NCBI RefSeq assembly: GCF_039540575.1
Contig: NZ_BAABFC010000001.1
Span: 1 to 64,000 of the forward strand
Direction: 5' to 3'
Source: Pseudaeromonas paramecii
Lineage (GTDB): Bacteria; Pseudomonadota; Gammaproteobacteria; Enterobacterales; Aeromonadaceae
Length of the DNA: 64,000 bases
Part shown: piece by piece, positions 31,792 through 41,362 of the stretch
Position numbering within the stretch: position 1 is the stretch's first letter
Layout of the letters: every line of letters starts with the position of its first letter
Program-made: the position numbers and the translations under genes
The notes under the pieces: generated by a model
Told to the model about the DNA's origin: nothing
The model's database searches: none
What the model saw: only the letters and a program-made list of their open reading frames with translations

Positions 31792-33855
31792 ATGCGCCAT
31801 ACCCTGACACTGGCTACCGCCTGTATCAACACCACCCCCCTGGATATCGACGGCAACCTGGGCCTGATGCGTGAAGCCATCGCCGAGGCCAAGGCGCAGC
31901 AGGCCGATCTGCTGCTGATGCCCGAGCTGTCACTCACCGGCTACGGCTGTGAGGACATGTTCTTCGCCGCCGACTGGCTCGAAGGGGTACCGGAGGATCT
32001 GCTGACCCTGAGCCGCAGCGTGCCGGATCAGATGCTGGTGGCGGTGGGCTTCCCGCTGCTCATCTCCGGCGGACAGCTGTATAACGCCGTGGCCCTGCTG
32101 GCCAGCAACCGCATCCTGGGGGTGGTGTGCAAGCAGCACCTGGCACGCAACGGCATCCACTATGAGCCGCGCTGGTTCACCCCCTGGCCCGCCGGGCAGG
32201 TGGTGCAGCTGACCCTGGCCGGCCAGCGCGTGCCGGTGGGGGATCTGGTGTTCGACGTGCAGGGCGTGCGCCTGGGCTTTGAGATCTGCGAGGACTCCTG
32301 GGTGGCGGCCCGACCGGGGCGTAAGCTCTACGAGCGGCAGGTGGACGTGATCCTCAATCCCTCCGCCAGCCACTTCGCCCTGGGTAAGCAGCAGGCCCGC
32401 CGCCATTTCGTGCTGGAAGGCTCCCGGGCCTGTGGCGCCGTCTACGCCTACACCAACCTGCTGGGCTGCGAGGCGGGGCGTGCCGTGTATGACGGCGATG
32501 CCATGATCGCCAGCAACGGCGAGCTGGTGCTGGCCACCGACCGGTTGAGCTTTGCCCCCTGGCAGGTGCACAGCGCCTGTGTGGATCTGGCGGTGAACCG
32601 CGCCCAGCGGCTGCTGAGCTCACAGGCCATGCAACCGGCCTGTGACGAGGCCAATGGCATCCACCAGGTGGACTTTGCCTGGGCGCCTGAGCGCCATCTG
32701 CAGCCCCTGAGCCAAGCCTGTCAGGTGGCGGTGGAGGATGCCCACGAGGTGGCCTGCCGCGCCGTGGCTCTGGGGCTGTGGGACTGGCAGCGCAAGACCT
32801 ACACCGGCGGCTACGCGCTGAGCCTCTCCGGTGGGGCCGATTCGGCCCTGTGCGGCGCCCTGGTCTACTTTGCCCAGGTGCAGGCGCTGCTGAGCCTGGG
32901 GGAGGCCGCCTATGCCGCCACCCTGGCCCGGGGGCGCATCCAGGTGCCAGCCCGGGCGGCCGGCCAAACCGAACTGGACTGGCTCAACCAGGTTGTGATG
33001 CCCCAGGTGCTGTGCACCGTCTATCAAGGGTCTGACTTTAGCGGCTCCGTCACCCGCAGTGCCGCCGCGGGGTTGGCGGCGGCGGTGGGGGCGGCCCATT
33101 ACGACTGGTCCATCAGCGAGCTGGTGGCGGGCTATCTCAAACTCATCAACGATCTGACGCCGGACGATCCCCTCAACTGGCAGCGTGATGACTTGGCGCT
33201 GCAGAACATCCAGGCCCGGGTGCGGGCACCTGGGGTCTGGCTGCTGGCCAACCGCTACAACAAGCTGCTCATCGCCACCTCCAACCTGTCGGAGGCCAGC
33301 GTCGGCTACTGCACCATGGACGGCGATACCTCGGGGGTGCTGTCGCCCATCGGCGGGATCAGCAAGTCCCGGGTGCTGGAGATCAACCGCTACATACTGG
33401 AGCAGGGCATACCGCTGCAGGATGGGCAGGCCCTGGGGCTTGACCGCTTGCGTCTGCCGGCCATGGCGGCCATCGTCCATCAGGCGCCTACCGCCGAGCT
33501 GCGGCCGGTGGAGCAGACCGACGAGGGGGATCTGATGCCCTTCGTGGTGCTGGACACCATCAGGCGCATCTCCCAGACCCGCCACGTGACCCCCAAGGGG
33601 GTGTTGCAGATCCTGCTGCGCACCCCCAGCATGCAGGCTCACGGCGTCGGCCAGCTGGCGGCCTGGATAGAGCGCTACTATGGACTCTACTGTCGCAACC
33701 AGTGGAAACGGGAGCGGATCGCCGTGAGCTTCCATATCGAGTCTGACAGCGCCGATCCCAAGACCTACCGCCGCTTCCCGGTGCTTTCCAGCCAGCTCAA
33801 GCGGGAGCTGGCCCAGATGCGCGCCTTCGCCGACAGCCTGGCCGGCGAGCGCTGA
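31792..33855 (+). CDS. nadE: glutamine-dependent NAD(+) synthase, large form
   Basis: Makes NAD from deamido-NAD using glutamine-derived ammonia. The 687-residue protein fuses an N-terminal nitrilase-type glutaminase (triad Glu45, Lys114, Cys166) with a C-terminal synthetase domain bearing S-G-G-A-D-S-A (346-352). The large domain insertions are of the M. tuberculosis type, unlike the short ammonia-dependent NadE of E. coli. It lies directly downstream of pncB and shares its transcript. With the divergent NadD-like enzyme the window encodes all three steps from nicotinate to NAD. Confidence 0.96.
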   Translation: MRHTLTLATACINTTPLDIDGNLGLMREAIAEAKAQQADLLLMPELSLTGYGCEDMFFAADWLEGVPEDLLTLSRSVPDQMLVAVGFPLLISGGQLYNAVALLASNRILGVVCKQHLARNGIHYEPRWFTPWPAGQVVQLTLAGQRVPVGDLVFDVQGVRLGFEICEDSWVAARPGRKLYERQVDVILNPSASHFALGKQQARRHFVLEGSRACGAVYAYTNLLGCEAGRAVYDGDAMIASNGELVLATDRLSFAPWQVHSACVDLAVNRAQRLLSSQAMQPACDEANGIHQVDFAWAPERHLQPLSQACQVAVEDAHEVACRAVALGLWDWQRKTYTGGYALSLSGGADSALCGALVYFAQVQALLSLGEAAYAATLARGRIQVPARAAGQTELDWLNQVVMPQVLCTVYQGSDFSGSVTRSAAAGLAAAVGAAHYDWSISELVAGYLKLINDLTPDDPLNWQRDDLALQNIQARVRAPGVWLLANRYNKLLIATSNLSEASVGYCTMDGDTSGVLSPIGGISKSRVLEINRYILEQGIPLQDGQALGLDRLRLPAMAAIVHQAPTAELRPVEQTDEGDLMPFVVLDTIRRISQTRHVTPKGVLQILLRTPSMQAHGVGQLAAWIERYYGLYCRNQWKRERIAVSFHIESDSADPKTYRRFPVLSSQLKRELAQMRAFADSLAGER

Positions 33856-33859
33856 CGAG

Positions 33860-33897
33860 AGCCGGATCACCAAAGTGCTATCGGGTCGGCTTTTTTT
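33860..33897 (+). terminator. pncB-nadE terminator
   Basis: AGCCG (33860) pairs with CGGCT (33887-33891) around a long loop, followed by seven T. It begins four bases after the nadE stop. Confidence 0.65.
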
Positions 33898-34025
33898 GCC
33901 GACCCGGGTCAGGCGATCTGCAAAAAATGGTTGATTCGCGGCACAAAATCGCTAGCCTCTTGCCTCTTATATGCAGGTCGGAGCAGCTATGGCGCTGGCC
34001 GATCTGGGATCCGCGGAGAGGTTAG

Positions 34026-34622
34026 ATGAACAGACTGAGCTTTGCCGATATCACCTATCATCCGGGTGCCGAGCGCTGGTTTACCGACGAGCAGGGACAA
34101 GCCTGTCTCATTCGTCCCCTGCGTCCCCACGACGGACCGGCCCTGGCCCAGCTGCTCACCGGTCTGAGCGACCTGAGTCGCCGGCAATTCGGGCCTCATC
34201 CGCTGGATGGGGCCACCGCCCATGCCCTGTGTGCCAACCTGGATCCCCACCAGTCGCTGCATCTGGTGATGGTGGCACCGGATGGCCATTTCCTGGCCTA
34301 CCTGGTGCTGCGCATGACCTTGGCCGACTACGAGCTGGAGCGCTTCTTGCGCTATAGCCTGGATCTGGACGAGGTGCCGGCGGCCAGCCTGGCGCCCGTG
34401 GTGGCCGAGGGTCATCAGAGCCGGGGTTATGGCAAGCAGATGCTGCGCTATGGCGTGGACTTGTGCCGCGCCCTGGGCCGCCAGGCCATCATACTGATGG
34501 GCGGCGTGCAGATGCAGAACCAGCGGGCGGTACGCTTCTATCTGGGGGCGGGCTTCCGCCGCCTGGGGGGCTTCGAGTACCCGGCAGGACAGCGTAACGA
34601 CGATATGATCCGCTGGCTGTAG
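34026..34622 (+). CDS. GNAT family acetyltransferase
   Basis: A 198-residue acetyltransferase. After an N-terminal extension (1-27), I-R-P-L-R-P-H-D-G begins the GNAT fold. S-R-G-Y-G-K-Q-M-L is the acetyl-CoA pyrophosphate loop, and N-Q-R-A-V-R-F-Y-L-G-A-G-F is the typical C-terminal motif. The substrate is unknown. The ATG follows AGAGG. It is a single gene, convergent with sbcB. Confidence 0.85.
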   Translation: MNRLSFADITYHPGAERWFTDEQGQACLIRPLRPHDGPALAQLLTGLSDLSRRQFGPHPLDGATAHALCANLDPHQSLHLVMVAPDGHFLAYLVLRMTLADYELERFLRYSLDLDEVPAASLAPVVAEGHQSRGYGKQMLRYGVDLCRALGRQAIILMGGVQMQNQRAVRFYLGAGFRRLGGFEYPAGQRNDDMIRWL

Positions 34623-34646
34623 CACCGGCGAGCCATGTAACAAGAA

Positions 34647-34672
34647 AGACGGGGCGCCTTGGCGCCCCGTCT
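34647..34672. terminator. bidirectional terminator between GNAT gene and sbcB
   Basis: Perfect 12-2-12 inverted repeat, followed by TGTTTATGG on the plus strand and TTCTTG on the minus strand. It should serve both convergent genes. Confidence 0.8.
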
Positions 34673-34689
34673 GTTTATGGTCGCAATGC

Positions 34690-36111
34690 TTAGAGCTCGC
34701 TGAGATAGCGGGCCAGCGCCTTGATGATCCCCACCTTGTCCGGCTGCTGCTGGTACTGCTCCAGCAGGGTCTCCAGCTTCAACACGAAGCCGTCGGCCTG
34801 GCCCTCGAGCCGGCTGCTGCAGTGGCGGCGCCAGCGGGTCAGCTCCTCGTCACTCAGTGTCTGGGGGAAGTTGCGGGCACGGTAGCGAAACAGCAGCTCC
34901 GGCAGGCGGGGATCGTTGAAGGCATAGGGATGGCTGCCCAGCTGCTCCGGCGGGGTGGCCAGAATCAGTGCCAGGGTGGCCTTGTCCGCATCGCTCAAGA
35001 AGCCCCGATACAGCTGCAGATCCACATCCTGACTCTCGCTGAATTCCCGCTCCATGCCATATACCGCCAGCAGCTTCTCCCGGATCTCGGGATGGCGGCG
35101 CAGGGTGTCCAGGCTCTGGCGACAGCGGGCCCGATCCAGTCCCAGCTCGTCGGCCCGGGACTCGCTCAGGCTCGCCGCCGGCGCCAGCACAGGGCACTTG
35201 TTGATGTGTACCAGCTTGATGCCGATGGGCGGCAGATCCCCCAGTTCGGCCCTGGGGGTGTAGAGCCGCTCGCAGATGGCCTCGGCGTCCAGTTCCACCA
35301 GCGGGCTGATGTCCTGGTTAAGATCCACCACGATCACGGCGTTGGCATTGCTGGGGTGCCAGGCTACCGGTGCCACCCAGCTGACGCAACCCTGGGTGGC
35401 AGGGAACATGCCGGAGACATGCACCAGGGGCTTCATGCTGATGAGGTCGATGAGCGCCTTGACCTTGTGTTTGCTGCGCAGGTCAAACAGATAGTCGAAC
35501 AGCCTGGGCTGGGCCTGACGGATGAGCTTGGCCAGGGCTATGGTGGCCAACACGTCGCTCAAGGCATCGTGGGCGTGCTCGTGGGCGAGGCCATTGGCGG
35601 CGGTGAGGCGTTCGAGCTTGAAGCTGGGCTTACCCTCGTCGTCATACACCCAGTTGATCCCGTCGGGGCGTAGGGCATAGCAGGCGCGCACCAGATCCAA
35701 CAGATCCCAGCGGGAGTTGCCTTGCTGCCAGCTGTAGCCGTAGGGGTCCATCAGGTTGCGGTAGAGGGTGTAGCGGGTCACCTCGTCGTCGAAGCGCAGG
35801 TTGTTGTAGCCCAGGATGCAGGTCTGGGGCACCGAGAATTCCCGGTGAATGGCCTGGATGAAGGCGGACTCGCTCGCCCCCAGCTGGTTCACCTTCTGCG
35901 GCGTGATGCCGGTGATGAGACAGGCCTCGGGCTCGGGCAGGTAATCCGGCGCCAGCTGGCAGTAGATCACCAGGGGCTCGCCGATGAGATTGAGCTCGGC
36001 ATCGGTGCGGACGCCGGCAAACTGGGCCGGGCGATCACGCCCGGGGTGGGTCCCGAAGGTTTCGTAGTCGTGGAAGTAGAAGCTGGGCTGAGACGGATTC
36101 ACGGTCTGCAC
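34690..36111 (-). CDS. sbcB: exodeoxyribonuclease I
   Basis: Exonuclease I degrades single-stranded DNA 3' to 5' in recombination and mismatch repair. The protein has the DEDDh exonuclease core: D-Y-E-T-F-G near the N-terminus, N-N-L-R-F-D-D-E-V, and H-D-A-L-S-D-V. It also has the SH3-like and helical C-terminal parts of E. coli SbcB (W-V-A-P-V-A-W-H-P, V-H-I-N-K-C-P, F-L-S-D-A-D-K). The start is uncertain. No ATG sits in the right place; GTG at 36111 (473 residues) gives an E. coli-like N-terminal length, and GTG at 36102 is the alternative. Confidence 0.92.
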   Translation of the reverse strand: MQTVNPSQPSFYFHDYETFGTHPGRDRPAQFAGVRTDAELNLIGEPLVIYCQLAPDYLPEPEACLITGITPQKVNQLGASESAFIQAIHREFSVPQTCILGYNNLRFDDEVTRYTLYRNLMDPYGYSWQQGNSRWDLLDLVRACYALRPDGINWVYDDEGKPSFKLERLTAANGLAHEHAHDALSDVLATIALAKLIRQAQPRLFDYLFDLRSKHKVKALIDLISMKPLVHVSGMFPATQGCVSWVAPVAWHPSNANAVIVVDLNQDISPLVELDAEAICERLYTPRAELGDLPPIGIKLVHINKCPVLAPAASLSESRADELGLDRARCRQSLDTLRRHPEIREKLLAVYGMEREFSESQDVDLQLYRGFLSDADKATLALILATPPEQLGSHPYAFNDPRLPELLFRYRARNFPQTLSDEELTRWRRHCSSRLEGQADGFVLKLETLLEQYQQQPDKVGIIKALARYLSEL

Positions 36112-36181
36112 TGACTCTGCGGTTGCCGGACAAGGTGGCAGAGTATCGCCCAAGGGGCGCCGCTCTGCCACCGTCTTGCGC

Positions 36182-37165
<984 letters not shown>

Positions 37166-37207
37166 GCGCTGCTCCTTGGACGTGGAAAGGGTGAATAAGC
37201 CTGATGA

Positions 37208-37864
37208 TCAGGTTGTAAACGGTGCCGGGCGAGGCAGTCCGGCCAAATAAAACTCGACAAAGCTATCCAGCGGCGCGGCGCTCTTGACCAGCCGGGCCCG
37301 CATCACGGCGCCCTCCCAGCCCAGCCAGAACACCTGAGCCAGGGCTGCGCAGTCGGCCTGGGGGGCCAGCTCGCCGGCGCGCACCGCTTCGGCAAGGCAG
37401 GCCGCCAACAGCCGTTGCCAGTGGGCAAAGGTGGACTCCAGGGCCTGGGCGTAGGCCTGGGGCAGTACCCCTATCTCCTGACCCAGGTTGCCCACCAGGC
37501 AGCCGCGGCGGTAGTCATGGCGCGCCAGGCCGGTCTTGGCATCCGCGACAAATGCCGCCAGTCGGGCCAGCGGCGTCAGGCTCGGGTTGTCAAAATGGCG
37601 CTTGAGCTTGCGGGCAAAGTAGTGGTCATAGGCCTCCAGCACCGCCAGGCCGAAGGCCTCCTTGTTGGCGAAGTAGTGGTAGAAGGAGCCCTTGGGCACC
37701 CCGGCAGCCTTGAGCAGGCCGTCGAGGCCGCTGGCATAGAAGCCGTATTCGGTCAGGGCGGCCAGACCCGCGCGGATCAGGGCCTCACGGCTCTGCTCTT
37801 GCGATTGGCCGGTCTTAGGCGGGCGGCCTGGGCCGCGGCGCACGGGAGTGGGTGTCGTGGTCAT
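37208..37864 (-). CDS. acuR: TetR family regulator, AcuR-like
   Basis: A 218-residue TetR-type repressor. The N-terminal helix-turn-helix contains G-F-Y-A-S-G-L-D-G and V-P-K-G-S-F-Y-H-Y-F-x-N-K. The ligand domain carries R-R-G-C-L-V-G-N-L-G-Q-E, matching Rhodobacter AcuR, which senses acrylate and represses acuI. An R/G/P-rich leader (R-R-G-P-G-R-P-P) precedes the DNA-binding domain, as in AcuR. It is the first gene of acuR-acuI, and a palindromic site directly upstream of its start suggests autoregulation. Confidence 0.85.
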   Translation of the reverse strand: MTTTPTPVRRGPGRPPKTGQSQEQSREALIRAGLAALTEYGFYASGLDGLLKAAGVPKGSFYHYFANKEAFGLAVLEAYDHYFARKLKRHFDNPSLTPLARLAAFVADAKTGLARHDYRRGCLVGNLGQEIGVLPQAYAQALESTFAHWQRLLAACLAEAVRAGELAPQADCAALAQVFWLGWEGAVMRARLVKSAAPLDSFVEFYLAGLPRPAPFTT

Positions 37865-37866
37865 TC

Positions 37867-37898
37867 GACAATTATAGACCGATCGTTTTTAAATTGTC
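37867..37898. promoter_or_regulatory. candidate AcuR operator
   Basis: Inverted repeat GACAATT (37867-37873) and AATTGTC (37892-37898) flanking a core with TAGACCGATCG, three bases upstream of the acuR start. TAGACC-type half-sites are usual for TetR repressors controlling detoxification genes. Binding by this regulator is an inference from position. Confidence 0.5.
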
Positions 37899-37928
37899 AG
37901 CCCACTATCTCGAGGGACTTTCTCTGTC

Positions 37929-39182
37929 TTACTGAGCCAGGTAGTGGAGGATCCCCAGGGCGGCGCTACGGCCGGTGGCATAACAGCCGGTGAGCAGATA
38001 GCCACCGGTGGGCGCTTCCCAGTCCAGCATCTCGCCGGCGGCAAACAGGCCGGGATGGTGGCGCAGCATCAGGCCTTCATCCAGCGCCGACAGGCAGATA
38101 CCGCCGGCGGTGCTGATGGCCTCATCCAGGGGACGGGTACGGGTGAGCGTCAGGGGCAGGGCCTTGATGGCCTGGGCCAGCAGGGGCATCTGCTGCAGGG
38201 TGTCGGCGGGCAGGCATTCGCGCAGCAAGCCGGCCTTGACGCCATCAAGCTTGAGCCGGCTGCGCAGGTGATTGGCCAGGGATTTGCTGCCACGGGATTG
38301 GCTCAGGGCGCTGAGCACCTGATCTTCACTGCGATCCGGCAGCAGATCCAGCCACACCTTGGCCTGGCCTTGCTCGGCCAGTTGGCGGCGCAGCAGGGGG
38401 ACGAAGGGATAGATCAGGCTGCCCTCAATGCCGGTGGCGGTGATCATGGCCTCGCCCCGCTTGTGCTGCCGTCGGGCATCGTCGCCACACGACAACACCA
38501 CCGTTTTGAGGGGCTCGCCGGCGAAGCGCTGGGCGAAGTGGTCGCTCCAGTCGCAGTCGAAGCCGCAGTTGGCCGGTTGCAAGGGGGTCACCTCGACACC
38601 GGCGGCCGCCAGGGTGGGCAGCCAGCTGCCGTCCGAGCCCAGCCGCGACCAGCTGCCCCCTCCTAGGGCCAGCAGGGTGGCCTGAGCCGTGCGAACCACG
38701 GGGCCCTCCGGGGTATCGAAGCGCAGGGCGCCGCCCTCGTCCCAGCCTTGCCAGCGATGGCGAGGGTAGAAGCGTACACCGGCTTGCTTGAGGCGCTGCA
38801 GCCAGGCCCGCAGCAGGGGGGCGGCCTTCATGTCGGTGGGAAACACCCGGCCCGAGCTGCCGACGAAGGTCTCAACCCCCAAGCCCTGGGCCCACTGCCG
38901 CAGCGCGTCGGCACCAAAGGCCATCAGTTGGGGAGTCATCCAGTCGCTGGCCTCGTAATAGCGCCGGCAGAAGTCCGCCAGGGGCTCGCCGTGAGTGAGG
39001 TTCAGACCACCACGGCCGGCCTGCAGGAACTTGCGCCCCACCGAGGGCATGCGGTCATACAGATCGACGGCCCAGCCCTGCTGACTTATGATCTCGGCGG
39101 CAAACAGGCCCGCCGGCCCGCCGCCTATGATGCACACGGGCGCCTGGTGCGCAGGATCGGTCTGGGGCGATGGCTGGGTCAT
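37929..39182 (-). CDS. HI0933-type flavoprotein (TIGR03862-like)
   Basis: A 417-residue FAD-binding protein of the HI0933/BaiN superfamily. The N-terminal dinucleotide motif I-I-G-G-G-P-A-G (18-25) is followed by G-R-K-F-L-Q-A-G-R-G-G-L-N-L-T-H, the family hallmark. The C-terminal part has T-A-G-G-I-C-L and A-G-E-M-L-D-W-E-A-P-T-G-G-Y, the second FAD-contact region. Family members are poorly characterised oxidoreductases. It is divergent from acpH across 145 bp and lies 64 bp upstream of acuR on the same strand. Confidence 0.85.
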   Translation of the reverse strand: MTQPSPQTDPAHQAPVCIIGGGPAGLFAAEIISQQGWAVDLYDRMPSVGRKFLQAGRGGLNLTHGEPLADFCRRYYEASDWMTPQLMAFGADALRQWAQGLGVETFVGSSGRVFPTDMKAAPLLRAWLQRLKQAGVRFYPRHRWQGWDEGGALRFDTPEGPVVRTAQATLLALGGGSWSRLGSDGSWLPTLAAAGVEVTPLQPANCGFDCDWSDHFAQRFAGEPLKTVVLSCGDDARRQHKRGEAMITATGIEGSLIYPFVPLLRRQLAEQGQAKVWLDLLPDRSEDQVLSALSQSRGSKSLANHLRSRLKLDGVKAGLLRECLPADTLQQMPLLAQAIKALPLTLTRTRPLDEAISTAGGICLSALDEGLMLRHHPGLFAAGEMLDWEAPTGGYLLTGCYATGRSAALGILHYLAQ

Positions 39183-39327
39183 GGGCAGGCCTTGATAGAG
39201 TTGCTACGGGTGATAGTGGTATTGATAGTGGCGCGGGCCGATTGCCCGGCAGTGTAGCCAGGGGGGGCGCCAGGTCAAGGGAAACCGGGCTTGAGGTGTG
39301 ATGGGGTGATGAAGGTGACGGGTTAAG

Positions 39328-39951
39328 ATGAATTTTTTGGCTCATCTGTTGTTAGCCGGCGGTGAACCGGCCCACCAGATCGGCGGCCTGCTGGGGGACT
39401 TTGTCAAAGGCCCGCTGCCGGGCAGCCTGCCGGCGGATCTGGCGCTGGGGGTGGCACTGCACCGCCAGATCGATGTGCAGACCGACGCCCACCCGCTGTT
39501 TCGGCAAAGTTGTGGACGGATAAGTCCCGCTCGCCGGCGGGTGGCCGGCATCATGGTGGATCTGTTTTACGATCACTTTCTGGTGTGCCATTGGCGGCGT
39601 TTTTGTGAGCAGTCTCTGGGGGATTATCTCGCCGACTTCTATGCCACCTTGGCGCAACGTCATGACCAGTTGCCGGCGCGCCTGCAGGGGCTTTGGCCCC
39701 GGATGCGGGACGAGGCCTGGCTGGAGTCCTATGGTGAGGTTGACAGCGTCGGCTGGGCGCTGAACAGTCTGGCCCGGCGCCGCACCCGGCTGGAGGCCTT
39801 CTTGCTGGGCGGTGGCGAGGAGCTCCTGTGGCACTACGCCGAACTGGAGCAGGACTTTCTGGCACTGTTCCCGCAACTGCAGGACTTTTCCCAGTCTTGG
39901 CTGGCTGGTGCTGGGGGAGCGAGGGGCACGGGCCTGGGCGACTGTCCCTAG
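39328..39951 (+). CDS. acpH: acyl carrier protein phosphodiesterase
   Basis: AcpH removes the 4'-phosphopantetheine arm from acyl carrier protein. The 207-residue protein (193 in E. coli) begins M-N-F-L-A-H-L-L-L-A and has G-D-F-V-K-G, the metal-binding H-R-Q-I-D motif of the HD-like fold, and D-L-F-Y-D-H-F-L. The C-terminal 20 residues are Gly/Ala-rich and look non-conserved. It is monocistronic, ending at a long stem-loop. Confidence 0.9.
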   Translation: MNFLAHLLLAGGEPAHQIGGLLGDFVKGPLPGSLPADLALGVALHRQIDVQTDAHPLFRQSCGRISPARRRVAGIMVDLFYDHFLVCHWRRFCEQSLGDYLADFYATLAQRHDQLPARLQGLWPRMRDEAWLESYGEVDSVGWALNSLARRRTRLEAFLLGGGEELLWHYAELEQDFLALFPQLQDFSQSWLAGAGGARGTGLGDCP

Positions 39952-39955
39952 AAAA

Positions 39956-39984
39956 CAACAAAGGAGCCAGAGGCTCCTTTGTTG
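39956..39984. terminator. acpH terminator, probably bidirectional
   Basis: Perfect 13-3-13 inverted repeat a few bases after the acpH stop. It is followed by a loose T-rich tail on the plus strand and by TTTTC on the minus strand, where it would end the small gene at 40044-40241. Confidence 0.8.
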
Positions 39985-40043
39985 AGTTTGCACCCGCCAG
40001 TGTTGCGTCGGCGGCGCGAACACACCTTTATCAATGTGGCAGG

Positions 40044-40241
40044 TTAACGCAGCAGGCTGCTTTCGTGGGTATCCCAACCGTGAAATTCACGGATAGCCTG
40101 GGAGACCATTTCCTCTTCCCGTAAACCAAACGGGAGTCCCTTGTTGATGCAGTGGCTCTTGGCTTCCTGATAAGGGGAGGCACAATTGTTCATGGCATCA
40201 AATACCTGCGCCTTGATCCTTGAGTAGTCTATGCGTTGCAT
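40044..40241 (-). CDS. small hypothetical protein
   Basis: A 65-residue protein I do not recognise. It begins with a good AAGGAG site and ATG. It is hydrophilic and mostly helical by composition, with two cysteines (N-N-C-A-S and S-H-C-I-N). The frame is closed by a plausible terminator, which supports a real gene. It is divergent from cvfB across a 269-bp control region that contains a direct repeat. Confidence 0.6.
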   Translation of the reverse strand: MQRIDYSRIKAQVFDAMNNCASPYQEAKSHCINKGLPFGLREEEMVSQAIREFHGWDTHESSLLR

Positions 40242-40510
40242 GGCTTGCTCCTTCGGTTAGGTGGGTCCGTTATCTCAGTAGACAGACGAGCTGTCAAAAA
40301 GTTCGCACAAATAATAATCAGTTGTGTGATCCGAGATCTTGTACACAATTTAGCCTGATCCTAGATCCCGGAAAGTGGGTAAGCGTCGGGAGACACTGGG
40401 GGCAGCCACCTGACGGCCACCGCCCTTTTTCCCTCAGCCCCTTTGCCCCGCAGCCCGGACAAGCTACTATGGCGCCCTTTTGTGACATCCCTGCCAGAGC
40501 GAGTTTCCCC

Positions 40511-41362
40511 ATGGTGCAATTAGGCCAAATGAATCATCTTCCCATCGTCGAACTGGACGCCAAGGGCGCCTGGCTGGACGTGGGGGACTATGGCGAGTTG
40601 TTTCTGCCCCGTCGTCATGTGCCCCAGGGGGCCGAGGTTGGCCAGACCCTGGCGGTCTTTGTCTACCTGAACGGCGATGGCGAGGCCGAGATCAGTGGCG
40701 ACGCGCCCCTGGCGCGCCTGGGAGAATTTGCCGCGCTGCGGGTGGTGAGTGCCAACAAGATTGGCGCCTTCCTGGATTGGGGTCTGAAGAAGGATCTGTT
40801 CGTGCCGATCCGTGAACAGGCCGAAACCATGCAAGTGGGCCGGCACTACCTGGTGCGTCTGTATCTGGATGAGCAGGGGCGGGTGGCGGCCACCAGCAAG
40901 CTGGAGCGCTTCTTGCGCACCGACTGGCCGCCCTACCAGAGCGGGGATCAGGTGCGTCTCATCATTGGCGCCCATACCCCCATGGGCTTCAAGGCCATCG
41001 TCGATGAACGCTATGCCGGCATGTTGTTTCGCAACGAGGTATTCACTCGCCTGCCGGTGGGCCGCCGGATGACGGGCTATGTGAAGCTGGTGCGTGAAGA
41101 TGGCAAGCTGGACTTGAGCCTGCAGGCGCCGGGTGAAACGGGGCGCGAGGCGGTGGCGGACAAGATACTGGCCCGGCTCCACAAACAGCAGGGGTATCTG
41201 CCGGTGAGCGATGCCAGTGCGCCTGAGCTCATCGCCAACCTGTTTGGGGTCAGCAAGGGGCAGTTCAAGAAGGCCATCGGCAGCCTGTACAAGCAGGGGC
41301 TGATCCTGATCGAAGACGAGGGGATCCGGCTGACCGACGCCGGTCAGTCAACGGATGAATAA
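40511..41362 (+). CDS. cvfB: CvfB family S1-like RNA-binding protein
   Basis: A 283-residue protein of the CvfB/YitL family. Three S1-like OB folds are visible: G-A-W-L-D-V-G-D-Y-G-E-L-F-L-P, then G-A-F-L-D-W-G-L-K-K-D-L-F-V-P, then G-Y-V-K-L-V-R-E-D-G-K-L-D-L-S-L. They are followed by a winged helix (G-V-S-K-G-Q-F-K-K-A-I-G-S-L-Y). In Gram-positives CvfB binds RNA and affects virulence; its role in gammaproteobacteria is unclear. I chose the ATG at 40511 because it opens the first OB fold. The last 8 bases overlap the next gene. Confidence 0.88.
   Translation: MVQLGQMNHLPIVELDAKGAWLDVGDYGELFLPRRHVPQGAEVGQTLAVFVYLNGDGEAEISGDAPLARLGEFAALRVVSANKIGAFLDWGLKKDLFVPIREQAETMQVGRHYLVRLYLDEQGRVAATSKLERFLRTDWPPYQSGDQVRLIIGAHTPMGFKAIVDERYAGMLFRNEVFTRLPVGRRMTGYVKLVREDGKLDLSLQAPGETGREAVADKILARLHKQQGYLPVSDASAPELIANLFGVSKGQFKKAIGSLYKQGLILIEDEGIRLTDAGQSTDE

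Noticed and set aside
40339..40349. DnaA-box-like TTGTACACA
   Set aside because: Single, off-consensus and without clustering or AT-rich unwinding sequence; no origin here.
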